DNA from: Sneathia vaginalis
Lineage (GTDB): Bacteria > Fusobacteriota > Fusobacteriia > Fusobacteriales > Leptotrichiaceae
NCBI RefSeq assembly: GCF_000973085.1
Contig: NZ_CP011280.1
Location: 956,642-1,020,641 of the forward strand
Length of the DNA: 64,000 nucleotides
Direction: 5' to 3'
Made by a program: the position numbers and the translations under genes. Shown piece after piece: positions 36,013-43,885 of this stretch (positions are counted from its first letter, which is position 1; every line of letters starts with the position of its first letter). Below the pieces are notes generated by a model. It did not search any database and was not told where the DNA came from. It saw nothing but the letters and a program-made list of their open reading frames with translations.

Positions 36013-36045
36013 TATAAAAAATAGTTACTAGGCAAGTAACTATTT
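36013..36045 (-). terminator. terminator of hpt
   Basis: Minus strand AAATAGTTAC (36045-36036) pairs with GTAACTATTT (36028-36019), 7-nt loop, followed by a T run. It isolates hpt from the purA operon. A shorter T run on the other side may give weak bidirectional function. Confidence 0.85.
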
Positions 36046-36123
36046 ATACTGTTTTTTTTATTCTTGAAACGAATTCCCTTTACAACAATTTTATATCATA
36101 TTTTAAATTATTGTTCAACTAAC

Positions 36124-36654
36124 TTATTCTTTATCTTGCACAACTTCTCCTAAATAAGGTAATGTTCTATATTGTTGTGCATAATCTATACCATATCCTA
36201 CAATAAATACGTCTGGTATTGTAAATCCTACATAATCTACCTTAACATCATGTATTCTTCTTGAAGGTTTGTCTAATAGGGTACAAATTTTAAGGGTTTT
36301 GGGATTTCTTTGTAATAGAAATTCCTTTATTTTGTATAATGTTGTACCTGTGTCTATTATGTCTTCTATAATCAATACATTTTTACCACAAATATCTTCA
36401 TCTAGATCTTTTTTTATGTTAATATTTCCACTAGTATTCATTTCATTACCATAGCTAGAAACGCACATAAAATCTATACGACATTTACTTGTAATTTTTC
36501 TTGAAATGTCAGCTAAAAATAGGGCTGATCCTCTTAATAACGCTACTAAAATTACTTCTTCATCTTTGAAGTCTTCTGAAATTTGTTTTCCTAATTCTTC
36601 AATTCTTTTTGCGATCTTTTCTTCGCTTATCAGTTCTTCAATATGATGTTTCAA
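36124..36654 (-). CDS. hpt: hypoxanthine phosphoribosyltransferase
   Basis: Purine salvage: converts hypoxanthine or guanine and PRPP to IMP or GMP, supplying PurA/PurB and bypassing GuaB for GMP. 176 residues with the PRPP loop VLIIEDIIDTGTTL near 95-108 and LRGSALFLADI near 44. The start is a TTG: GGAGGG lies 6 nt upstream at the right spacing, and no better ATG exists before the conserved ISEEKI segment. It is divergent from the tRNA cluster and ends with its own terminator, so it is monocistronic. Identification is secure. Confidence 0.95.
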   Translation of the reverse strand: MKHHIEELISEEKIAKRIEELGKQISEDFKDEEVILVALLRGSALFLADISRKITSKCRIDFMCVSSYGNEMNTSGNINIKKDLDEDICGKNVLIIEDIIDTGTTLYKIKEFLLQRNPKTLKICTLLDKPSRRIHDVKVDYVGFTIPDVFIVGYGIDYAQQYRTLPYLGEVVQDKE

Positions 36655-36757
36655 ATTAATCCCTCCATAATAATTGTTTCGTAAAAATGCTTTTTACTTT
36701 TTATTTTACCACTTATATGATTTTTTCGCAAATTATTCCCCACAAAATATTTTTTTG

Positions 36758-36786
36758 TTGACAATAGTTTTTTTTTATTGTACACT
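36758..36786 (+). promoter_or_regulatory. promoter of the tRNA-Val-Asp-Phe cluster
   Basis: Consensus TTGACA (36758-36763), spacer of 17 bp rich in T, TACACT (36781-36786), 14 bp before the first tRNA. A strong stable-RNA promoter. Confidence 0.88.
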
Positions 36787-36800
36787 ATGCTAGTAAGTGT

Positions 36801-36876
36801 GGTCGCATAGCTCAGTTGGGAGAGCACCTGCCTTACAAGCAGGGGGTCATTGGTTCGAGCCCAATTGTGACCACCA
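36801..36876 (+). tRNA. tRNA-Val (anticodon TAC)
   Basis: Cloverleaf of 76 nt with acceptor GGTCGCA paired to TGTGACC (one G-U), anticodon loop CTTACAA giving TAC, T loop GGTTCGAGC and a genome-encoded CCA end. First of three tRNAs. Confidence 0.97.
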
Positions 36877-36881
36877 TACGT

Positions 36882-36958
36882 GGAGGTGTAGCTCAGTTGG
36901 TTAGAGTGCTTGCCTGTCACGCAAGATGTCGCGAGTTCAAGTCTCGTCACTTCCGCCA
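36882..36958 (+). tRNA. tRNA-Asp (anticodon GTC)
   Basis: Cloverleaf of 77 nt with acceptor GGAGGTG paired to CACTTCC, anticodon loop CTGTCAC giving GTC, discriminator G and encoded CCA. Five bp after tRNA-Val. Confidence 0.97.
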
Positions 36959-36961
36959 TTT

Positions 36962-37037
36962 GCCCAGATAGCTCAGTCGGTAGAGCAAGGGACTGAAAAT
37001 CCCTGTGTCCGTGGTTCGATTCCGCGTTTGGGCACCA
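36962..37037 (+). tRNA. tRNA-Phe (anticodon GAA)
   Basis: Cloverleaf of 76 nt with acceptor GCCCAGA paired to TTTGGGC, anticodon loop CTGAAAA giving GAA, and encoded CCA. Three bp after tRNA-Asp. Confidence 0.97.
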
Positions 37038-37046
37038 TAACTCTTT

Positions 37047-37080
37047 AAATACTTTGAGCTATAGTTTAAAGTATTTTTTT
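37047..37080 (+). terminator. terminator of the tRNA cluster
   Basis: AAATACTTT (37047-37055) pairs with AAAGTATTT (37068-37076), followed by further T. It lies just before the glycosyltransferase gene, which may be reached by read-through. Confidence 0.75.
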
Positions 37081-37096
37081 AAATTCAGGAGATTTT

Positions 37097-38179
37097 ATGA
37101 AGTATTTAATTTTAACCGCTGCAACAGGTGGTGGTCATATTCAAGCTGCTAACAACTTGAAAAAAGAAATAGAAAAAGATGGAGATACTTGTATTGTTTA
37201 TGGGCTTTTTTCAAAATCTAAATTTAAGATTGTTGAAAAAGGTTATGATTTCTTATTAAATTCTAACCTACTAAAAACATATAGCCTATTATACAAAATA
37301 TCTGACATTGACTTTATTAATCAATTCATTTTAAAGAATACCTTTATACACTACGAATTGAATCTAAAAAAAGTTTTGGAACAAGAAAAACCAGATGTAA
37401 TAATCTCAACACACCCATTTGGTGTTCCGATTTATTCACAATTAAAAACACTATTTCATTTTAAAATACCATACATACAGATAATTACAGACTTTAAAGC
37501 TCACTCTACTTATATAGATAAAAAAGTAGATGCGTATATCACTGGTAGTGATTATACAAAAGAAACTTTAATTAACAAAGGTATTGATAAGGATAAAATA
37601 TTTGTATTTGGTATACCTGTAAAAGAAGAATTTAGAAATACTACTTCTAAAAAAGATGATAATAGCTTTAATATATTAATTATGGGTGGATCTTTAGGTC
37701 TTAAAAAAATGGAAAATGTTGTTGATACATTGATGCATTCTAATTTGGATATAACATTAGATGTGGTTTGTGGTAAAAATATTAAATTGCAAAAAAGAAT
37801 AACTAAGATTTTAACTAAGGATATTATCGAAGGAAAAGCTAATGTATATGGCTTTACTGATAAGGTTAGTGAAATTATGGATAGATCTAAATTGATTATT
37901 ACAAAGCCTGGTGGTCTAACTTCTAGTGAAGCGATTAATAAGCATATACCTATGCTGATACCATTTTACATACCTGGTCAAGAAGAAGAAAATACAAGCT
38001 TCCTTGTTGAATCAAATATGGCACTAGAAATACGTAATATTAACTATATACCTGAATATGTTAAATTTTTAAAGGATAATAAGGAATATTATGAAAAGAT
38101 GGTAGATAATATGAAAAAATTATCTAAATGCTATTCGGTTAGTAAGATTATTGAACTTGCAAAGAGTTTAAAAAAATAG
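37097..38179 (+). CDS. MurG/UgtP-type diacylglycerol glycosyltransferase
   Basis: A 360-residue GT-B enzyme of family GT28, closest in pattern to the processive diacylglycerol glucosyltransferases (UgtP/MGDG synthase). Seen: ILTAATGGGHIQAANNL (5-21), the acceptor-side THPFGVP near 110, ITDFKAHSTYI near 130, the linker ILIMGGSLGLKKM near 195 and the nucleotide-sugar site KPGGLTSSEA near 272. It likely makes glucosyl- or galactosyl-diacylglycerol at the inner membrane face. The donor sugar cannot be read. No membrane helix, as in the family. Ribosome site AGGAGATTTT. Confidence 0.85.
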   Translation: MKYLILTAATGGGHIQAANNLKKEIEKDGDTCIVYGLFSKSKFKIVEKGYDFLLNSNLLKTYSLLYKISDIDFINQFILKNTFIHYELNLKKVLEQEKPDVIISTHPFGVPIYSQLKTLFHFKIPYIQIITDFKAHSTYIDKKVDAYITGSDYTKETLINKGIDKDKIFVFGIPVKEEFRNTTSKKDDNSFNILIMGGSLGLKKMENVVDTLMHSNLDITLDVVCGKNIKLQKRITKILTKDIIEGKANVYGFTDKVSEIMDRSKLIITKPGGLTSSEAINKHIPMLIPFYIPGQEEENTSFLVESNMALEIRNINYIPEYVKFLKDNKEYYEKMVDNMKKLSKCYSVSKIIELAKSLKK

Positions 38180-38207
38180 CTAGTAGAATTAACTACTAGC
38201 TTTTTTT
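38172..38207. terminator. bidirectional terminator between convergent genes
   Basis: AGCTAGTAG (38178-38186) pairs with CTACTAGCT (38193-38201), loop AATTAA, with A and T runs on the two sides. It serves the glycosyltransferase and the convergent unknown gene, whose stop it overlaps. Confidence 0.85.
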
Positions 38208-39027
38208 ATGCTAACATAATGAATAAATTAAATGTCTTTAGTATTGAATAAAAGTCAACAACTGCTTCTTTATTTCCTTCTATTAAATCTACAAAAATAT
38301 CTCTTATCTTATCTGTAAAATCTTTTACTGTCTTGATATCAGAAGCTTTTATTACATTCTTTTTAACGTTATTACCCTTTAAATATTTGAAGATATAGTC
38401 ACATTGTTCTTTTGATAATTCTATTTCTTCTATATTCATACAATAAAAATCAAATGCAACCTTAGTTAAAACCTTATCGCTTTCTGTAACTGTTAAGACT
38501 TCTGTAAATTCTCCTCTTTTTCCAAATTCTCTATTAATTAAATTTAAATTTCTAATACATGCGTCTACTAGTCTTACTAAACCATCTATACAGTATGCAT
38601 GTATATTTATCTTACCACGATTTTCTTTTCTAATATTAGATATTTTTTCTAAGACTTTATCAACCTTATTTTTAGTTAATAAGTCTAATACTTCTTTTTC
38701 TTCTTTAGTATCAGCCTTTATATCTTCTAACTTTCTTGTATTTTGTAAAAATTGAATTACACTACTGTCAAATTCTAAATAAAATCTTCCCTTTACTTCT
38801 TTGACTTCCTTTTTAGAATTTAGCTTACTTTCTATCTTAGAATCAATATATTCAGCTAATTTTCCTTCTTTATTTCTAATATCTTCACAAAATACTTTTA
38901 AGTCTTCTAAAGTCTTTATATTATTAATCTTTTCTTCATATTTTTTGTTAATATTGTTCTTATTGATAAAGTTGATTATACCTTTTTTTGTCATAGGATG
39001 TAACTTATTTTTCAAATTATCTGACAT
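38206..39027 (-). CDS. uncharacterised charged protein
   Basis: I do not recognise this 273-residue protein. It starts MSDNLKNKLHPMTKKGI, is rich in Lys and Glu, and has no signal peptide or membrane helix. The C-terminus turns hydrophobic (FNLFIMLA). A central segment INIHAYCIDGLVRLVDACIRNLNLI looks like a buried helical pair (read in two parts). The ATG follows AAGGAGAA, so translation is well supported. It is monocistronic, facing the glycosyltransferase and divergent from the transporter gene. Lineage-specific protein of unknown role. Confidence 0.65.
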   Translation of the reverse strand: MSDNLKNKLHPMTKKGIINFINKNNINKKYEEKINNIKTLEDLKVFCEDIRNKEGKLAEYIDSKIESKLNSKKEVKEVKGRFYLEFDSSVIQFLQNTRKLEDIKADTKEEKEVLDLLTKNKVDKVLEKISNIRKENRGKINIHAYCIDGLVRLVDACIRNLNLINREFGKRGEFTEVLTVTESDKVLTKVAFDFYCMNIEEIELSKEQCDYIFKYLKGNNVKKNVIKASDIKTVKDFTDKIRDIFVDLIEGNKEAVVDFYSILKTFNLFIMLA

Positions 39028-39149
39028 AGCTTATTCTCCTTTTTTTAGTTAAGTAAATTATATATAATTTAATATTCATAGTCAAGCATAGTTTGTGTTT
39101 TAAAATATTTTATGTTATTATTTAATAAATATTTTTAAAAGGAGATTTT

Positions 39150-39857
39150 ATGGGAAGAAACGAACTTATTTGGTTTTGCTATTTAGTAGTTAATTACGGT
39201 TTTATACTGTACGCTTACAAAAAATGGGGTAAAATTGGACTTATGTTATTTATACCTCTTTCTATCATTGTAGCTAATATACAAGTCAATAAATTTATAT
39301 GTCTATTCGGGATAGATGCTACTATGGGAAACATTGCTTATGGGGGTATATTCTTAGTTGCTGATATTTTATCTGAAAATTATGGTAAAAAATATGCAAA
39401 ACATATTGTTAGTATGGGATTTTTAACAATGATATTTATGACAGTTATAATGAACATAGCTTTAAAAATATCACCTACACCTATTGATACATTACAACCA
39501 CACTTAGAAGCTTTATTCACACCATTGTATCGTTTAACTTTCGCATCTCTTGTGGCATATGGTGCATCAAGCCTTATAGACGTATACTCATATCAAGCGA
39601 TAAGAAAGGTTTTCCCAAGCTTTGGATCTATATGGATAAGAAACAATCTTAGTACCATATTCAGTCAAATTATTGATAGTGTAGTATTTACGGTTATAGC
39701 GTTTATAGGGGTAGTAGATACTAAGACTCTGCTTTCTTTCATCTTTACAACTTATGCACTTAAATTTATTGTAGCACTTTGTGATACACCTTTTGTGTAT
39801 ATAGCTGCACACTGGAAGAAAACTGGTAAAATTAAGGAATTAATAGAAAGCGAGTAA
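39150..39857 (+). CDS. VUT-family (YhhQ/QueT-like) queuosine precursor transporter
   Basis: Integral membrane protein of 235 residues with about six helices, of the VUT/DUF165 family whose E. coli member YhhQ imports queuosine precursors. Family pattern seen: ANIQVNKFICLFGIDATMGN (residues 42-61), FLVADILSENYGKKYAK, and later IRNNLSTIFSQIIDSVVF with Gln and Asp in a helix. Ribosome site AAAAGGAGAT. No preQ1 riboswitch was recognised in the 120-bp leader. It lies 3 bp before exoA. Queuosine salvage fits the several tRNA-modification genes in the window. Confidence 0.85.
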   Translation: MGRNELIWFCYLVVNYGFILYAYKKWGKIGLMLFIPLSIIVANIQVNKFICLFGIDATMGNIAYGGIFLVADILSENYGKKYAKHIVSMGFLTMIFMTVIMNIALKISPTPIDTLQPHLEALFTPLYRLTFASLVAYGASSLIDVYSYQAIRKVFPSFGSIWIRNNLSTIFSQIIDSVVFTVIAFIGVVDTKTLLSFIFTTYALKFIVALCDTPFVYIAAHWKKTGKIKELIESE

Positions 39858-39860
39858 TAT

Positions 39861-40625
39861 ATGTTAAAACTTTTTTCATGGAATGTTAATGGTTTTAGGG
39901 CTGTATTAAAAAAAGGATTTATGGATTTTTTCAATGAAGTAAATCCTAGTATTATAGCCTTACAGGAAATTAAGTTATCTAGTGGTCAAATAGACTTTTC
40001 TATACCAGGATATACACTGTATTGGAACTATGCAGAAAAAAAAGGATATTCTGGAACAGCAATTTTTACAAAAAAAGAAGCACTTAACGTTCAATATGGT
40101 ATAGGTATAGAAGAACATGACAAAGAAGGTAGGGTAATATCTCTTGAATACGACGACTTCTTCTTTGTAACCGTCTATACACCTAACTCTAAAGATGGAC
40201 TTTTAAGACTAGACTACAGAATGGAATGGGAAGATGCCTTTCTTAACTTCCTGAATGAATTAAAGAAAAAAAAGCCAGTAATTGTTTGTGGAGATTTAAA
40301 TGTTGCACATAATGAAATTGACTTGAAAAACCCAAAAACAAACACAAAAAACGCTGGATTTACTATACAAGAAAGAAATAAATTTAGTAATTTAATAGAT
40401 AACGGGTACGTTGACACATTTAGATACCTATACCCTACTATGGAAAATATGTATACTTGGTGGTCATATAGACAAAATTCAAGAGCTAAGAATACCGGTT
40501 GGAGAATAGACTACTTCGTTGTTTCAGATAACTTAAAAGACAAAGTTGAAGATTCTATAATTCATTCAGATGTTTTAGGTTCAGACCATTGCCCTATACA
40601 ATTAAATATAAACTTGACATTTTAG
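39861..40625 (+). CDS. exoA: exodeoxyribonuclease III / AP endonuclease
   Basis: Cuts DNA at abasic sites and degrades 3' ends in base-excision repair. 254 residues of the EEP fold: SWNVNGFRA (6-14), metal Glu in LQEIKL, VYTPNS, CGDLNVAHNEIDL (catalytic Asp and Asn), WWSYRQNSRAKNTGWRIDY and the terminal SDHCPI with the catalytic His. All key residues are present. It would process abasic sites left by a DNA glycosylase such as the UDG-like protein encoded 1.6 kb downstream. Starts 3 bp after the transporter gene, with weak ribosome site. Its last codons contain the promoter of tRNA-Leu. Confidence 0.95.
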   Translation: MLKLFSWNVNGFRAVLKKGFMDFFNEVNPSIIALQEIKLSSGQIDFSIPGYTLYWNYAEKKGYSGTAIFTKKEALNVQYGIGIEEHDKEGRVISLEYDDFFFVTVYTPNSKDGLLRLDYRMEWEDAFLNFLNELKKKKPVIVCGDLNVAHNEIDLKNPKTNTKNAGFTIQERNKFSNLIDNGYVDTFRYLYPTMENMYTWWSYRQNSRAKNTGWRIDYFVVSDNLKDKVEDSIIHSDVLGSDHCPIQLNINLTF

Positions 40626-40641
40626 GCTAAATTTAATAAAA
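40614..40641 (+). promoter_or_regulatory. promoter of tRNA-Leu and the downstream operon
   Basis: TTGACA (40614-40619), 16-bp spacer, TAAAAT (40636-40641). It overlaps the exoA stop. No terminator was seen after tRNA-Leu, so this promoter may also drive the long operon that follows. Confidence 0.8.
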
Positions 40642-40657
40642 TAGGGTGTCATTTAGG

Positions 40658-40742
40658 TGCCTGGGTGGCGAAATGGTAGACGCATCAGACTCAAAATCTG
40701 ACGGAGAAATCCATAAGGGTTCAAGTCCCTTCCTAGGTACCA
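40658..40742 (+). tRNA. tRNA-Leu (anticodon CAA)
   Basis: An 85-nt cloverleaf with acceptor GCCTGGG paired to CCTAGGT (G-U at the end), TGGCGAAATGG D region, anticodon loop CTCAAAA giving CAA, a long class II variable arm, TTCAAGT T loop and encoded CCA. The next gene starts 22 bp later. Confidence 0.95.
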
Positions 40743-40764
40743 TTTTTATATATTAGGAGGAATT

Positions 40765-41559
40765 ATGTTAACACTTGAGATGACTAGTGATGAATTAAAA
40801 GCTGTAGAGTATAACGAAGAAGCTATAAAAAATATTCTAGTTTCAAGAGCGATATATAACGAAAGCTACAATTATGAATTTAACGAAAAGGAAGCTGAAG
40901 AAATTAAATATCTTGAAAAAAATGAAATAATACGTTTATACATGCACAAAACTGTAGAACCTAGAGTTATTGTCACAGAAAACTCTATTATAGACAGATA
41001 TAACAAGGATAAGGCATATTTTGATAATCAAAACATACCTTTTACAAAGGCTCATGAAATAATTAAGAGTCAATTAAATGCTGAAGTAAACTATGGTCTT
41101 GAACAAGATTTAGTTACTAATTTAGTTCATAATATGGCTGATACTGTAACTTTAAAAAAGGAAGATATTATCTTTTCTAAGGGAGATCCTGAATTAATTA
41201 AAACTATGGTTCTTTTTGAACTACTAACAATAGAAGCTAATAAAATAGACTTCTTCAATAAGTATGCAAAAGATATAGATATACTTAAAAAAGAAGTTAG
41301 AATTAAATACTACGTTAACCACATCTGTTCTAAAGATATTAAAATAACTGAAGAACAAGTAAGTAAGTTCTATGTAGATCACACAAATGATTTTTCAGGT
41401 GTAGATATACAAGTTGCATACAACAACATTGCATCATACTTATTCCAACAAGAAATGGATAAAAGAACTAACGAATACATACTAAGTATTTCAGAAAAAT
41501 ATCATTTAGATGAAGAAGTTAAAAAATACAAAAAAGATGACAAGGATGTAGTTAACTAA
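40765..41559 (+). CDS. SurA-N-like chaperone-type protein without PPIase domain
   Basis: A 264-residue, mostly helical protein. Two halves repeat a pattern like the SurA/PrsA N-terminal chaperone domain: residues about 55-118 (VTENSIIDRYNKDKAYFDN then a long helix) and about 185-250 (ITEEQVSKFYVDHTNDFS then a long helix). No parvulin peptidyl-prolyl isomerase domain and no signal peptide are visible, so it would be cytoplasmic, unlike SurA. It directly follows tRNA-Leu and abuts trmB (1-nt overlap). The SurA-like call rests on pattern only and could be wrong; function unknown. Confidence 0.55.
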   Translation: MLTLEMTSDELKAVEYNEEAIKNILVSRAIYNESYNYEFNEKEAEEIKYLEKNEIIRLYMHKTVEPRVIVTENSIIDRYNKDKAYFDNQNIPFTKAHEIIKSQLNAEVNYGLEQDLVTNLVHNMADTVTLKKEDIIFSKGDPELIKTMVLFELLTIEANKIDFFNKYAKDIDILKKEVRIKYYVNHICSKDIKITEEQVSKFYVDHTNDFSGVDIQVAYNNIASYLFQQEMDKRTNEYILSISEKYHLDEEVKKYKKDDKDVVN

Positions 41560-42254
41560 TGATAGAATACAAAGGAAAAGAACTTTGGACATACTTTTTT
41601 AATAAACCTAAAAACCACTACAATCAATATATGTTTGAGATGATTAACTATGAATCTTTCCTATATTTTGATGAAGAAGAAATTTTATCTTTCAAAAAGA
41701 ATTGGTCTAAAGTATTTAATAATACCAACCCCATATTTTTAGAAATAGGTTCTGGTAGTGGTAATTTTCTAATAGAATTAGCTAGTAAAAACCCTTTATG
41801 TAACTATATTGGTGATGAATTAAGACTTAAACGTTTAGTTTATGCTAGTAGAAAAGCAAAAAATCATAGTCTTAATAATGTTAAATTTATTAGAATTGAT
41901 GCAAATAAACTAGATAAATTCTTAGATAATGGTGAATTATCTGGTGTATATATTAATTTCCCTGATCCATGGGAAAATGAAGAACATAAAAGAATACTAT
42001 CAAATGATCTTTTGGAAAAACTATACCCAATATTAAAAGAAAATGGTAAAATATTTTTCAAAACTGATCATACTGATTATTACAACTCTGTTTTAAAACT
42101 TATTAGTAAGAATGAAAAGTATAAGTTGGTGTTTAATACAGATGACTTACACTCTACCGAACTAAGACATGATAATATTAAAACAGAATTCGAACATTTG
42201 TTTATAAACAAGATAAAAACAACTATTAAATACATAGAAATTATTAAGTGTTAG
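41559..42254 (+). CDS. trmB: tRNA (guanine-N7-)-methyltransferase
   Basis: Methylates G46 of tRNA using S-adenosylmethionine. 231 residues: SAM loop FLEIGSGSGNFL near 53-64, the acidic ribose contact IGDELRLKRL, FIRIDANKL, the catalytic YINFPDPWENEEHKR and a C-terminal FKTDHTDYY. Family members usually read PDPWPKKRHHKRR after the proline; here it is shortened to PDPWENEEHKR. The start overlaps the previous stop by one base. A 60-residue N-terminal extension precedes the Rossmann domain, as in many Firmicutes. Identification is secure. Confidence 0.92.
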   Translation: MIEYKGKELWTYFFNKPKNHYNQYMFEMINYESFLYFDEEEILSFKKNWSKVFNNTNPIFLEIGSGSGNFLIELASKNPLCNYIGDELRLKRLVYASRKAKNHSLNNVKFIRIDANKLDKFLDNGELSGVYINFPDPWENEEHKRILSNDLLEKLYPILKENGKIFFKTDHTDYYNSVLKLISKNEKYKLVFNTDDLHSTELRHDNIKTEFEHLFINKIKTTIKYIEIIKC

Positions 42255-42262
42255 GATAATAT

Positions 42263-43885
42263 ATGAAACTCATATTAAAGCAATATATAACTCCTAGTTT
42301 AAAAACTAGGGATTTTGAAATTAATCCTCTTACAAATACACTTATTACAGTTGGTGATAAACTTACTTTCTATAATAAAGAATATAAGGAGATTAAAAGT
42401 TTTAAAAGAAAAATAAATAACAGTGATAATATACGATATATTAAAGAGGAAAATCAATTATTTGCTTCCTCTACTTTTTATATCACAACATCAAAAAATG
42501 AAGTATATAAATGCGATAGTTCTACTAAAAAAATAATAGATTGCATTTTTAAACCTACTAATACAATTTTATCTATTGCAGTTAGTCCTTTAGGTAAGAT
42601 TGTATATATAGACTCTAGTTCATCAAATTTATGCCTTATTGATACATTAAATAAGACTAAAAAGGAACTAGAACTTGATGATATATATAGCAATAATTAT
42701 TCTGTATATATCTATAACGAAAATGTAATACTAAAAAGCAGAAAAACTGATGAAAACTCTAATAATATCCGTATATTTACAGCCGATTTAGAAGAAATTA
42801 GTAATATCTCTTCTAAGGATAATAATATATTTATAAAACTTGTAGGTATTAATCTACTTATGACAAAATTGGACGGATATGTAGAAATATGGGATGCATC
42901 TACAAGTGAGATTTATGATTACAGCCATATTTCAGAGTATAAGATAACATATCTTGAAAACGATGATGAGTGGTTCTATTTTGGAAACTCTATGGGTGAG
43001 ATTATAGTCACTAATGATAGATTCAAAGTAGTTAGTAAAATAAAGGTATTTAAAAGTGAAATAAAAAAACTCCTATACATCGAGGAAGATACACTTTATG
43101 CACTTAGCGAAGATGGAGAAATTGCTATTATCCTAATAGTTGATGATGATAATACTTCTGTTGTAGGTAAATTTATGAAAATGTACAATATTCATCATGA
43201 CTATACAGAGTTTTTCACAACAGAAAAGGTTTCTATTATCGAAAATTTCTTAAAAAAATTAAATATGAATAAGAAAAGCTATTCTCCACATGATAATAAT
43301 ATCTTCAAGGCATTAGAAACTAGTATCATGGATAAAAAAGTTTGTATACTAGGTAAAGAACCTTACCCACAACCTAATCTTTCAACAGGGCTAGCCTTTG
43401 AGATTAAGACAAAATCATGGGGAACAAAATTAGTAAATAAATCTCTTAAAAATATACTAAGATTACTTTACTATTCATATACTAAAGAATTAAAAGATGT
43501 TAATGAAATTTTAGCAGATATAGAAACAGGTAAATTTAAAATTTTACCACCCGATAAACTATTTAAATCATGGGTTGATCAAGGTGTGCTTTTACTTAAT
43601 ACAGCACTAACAGTAGAAGTCGGACTACCTAGTTCACACCATAAATTCTGGGATGATATATGTAAGGACTTAATTAAATATATTTCTATAAAAAATCCTA
43701 ATATAACATACCTATTATGGGGAAAAGATAGTCAACAATTTGAAAAATACATATTATCTGGTAAAAAGATTATGCACAATCACCCATCAAATAACATTAA
43801 TTTAGAAAATCCTAATGACTTTCTAAATGGTAAATCGTTTGTTAGTACCATGAGTACAATAAACTGGTTAGGAGGAGAAAATTGA
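42263..43885 (+). CDS. beta-propeller fused to a uracil-DNA-glycosylase-like domain
   Basis: A 540-residue fusion. Residues 1-300 form repeated four-strand units typical of a WD40/PQQ-type propeller (LTFYNKEYKEIKSF; SIAVSPLGKIVYID; YVEIWDASTSEIYDY; TLYALSEDGEIAIIL). Residues about 345-537 align with family 1 uracil-DNA glycosylase: CILGKEPYPQP (361-371) where Ung has LGQDPYHGP, SWVDQGVLLLNTALTV (436-451), TYLLWGKDSQQF, and HPSNNI (507-512) where Ung has HPSPLS. The catalytic Asp of Ung is Glu366 and the following His is Pro369; the C-terminal His507 is kept. It may be a divergent glycosylase or an inactive binder. It overlaps guaB by 4 nt. Confidence 0.75.
   Translation: MKLILKQYITPSLKTRDFEINPLTNTLITVGDKLTFYNKEYKEIKSFKRKINNSDNIRYIKEENQLFASSTFYITTSKNEVYKCDSSTKKIIDCIFKPTNTILSIAVSPLGKIVYIDSSSSNLCLIDTLNKTKKELELDDIYSNNYSVYIYNENVILKSRKTDENSNNIRIFTADLEEISNISSKDNNIFIKLVGINLLMTKLDGYVEIWDASTSEIYDYSHISEYKITYLENDDEWFYFGNSMGEIIVTNDRFKVVSKIKVFKSEIKKLLYIEEDTLYALSEDGEIAIILIVDDDNTSVVGKFMKMYNIHHDYTEFFTTEKVSIIENFLKKLNMNKKSYSPHDNNIFKALETSIMDKKVCILGKEPYPQPNLSTGLAFEIKTKSWGTKLVNKSLKNILRLLYYSYTKELKDVNEILADIETGKFKILPPDKLFKSWVDQGVLLLNTALTVEVGLPSSHHKFWDDICKDLIKYISIKNPNITYLLWGKDSQQFEKYILSGKKIMHNHPSNNINLENPNDFLNGKSFVSTMSTINWLGGEN

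Noticed and set aside
36651-36959. A 102-codon minus-strand reading frame across the tRNA genes
   Set aside because: It is the antisense of tRNA-Val and tRNA-Asp, a well-known artefact; the tRNA structures explain the sequence fully.
39028-39149. A preQ1 riboswitch upstream of the queuosine-type transporter
   Set aside because: No C-rich loop and A-rich tail of the preQ1 aptamer could be found in the 120-bp leader.
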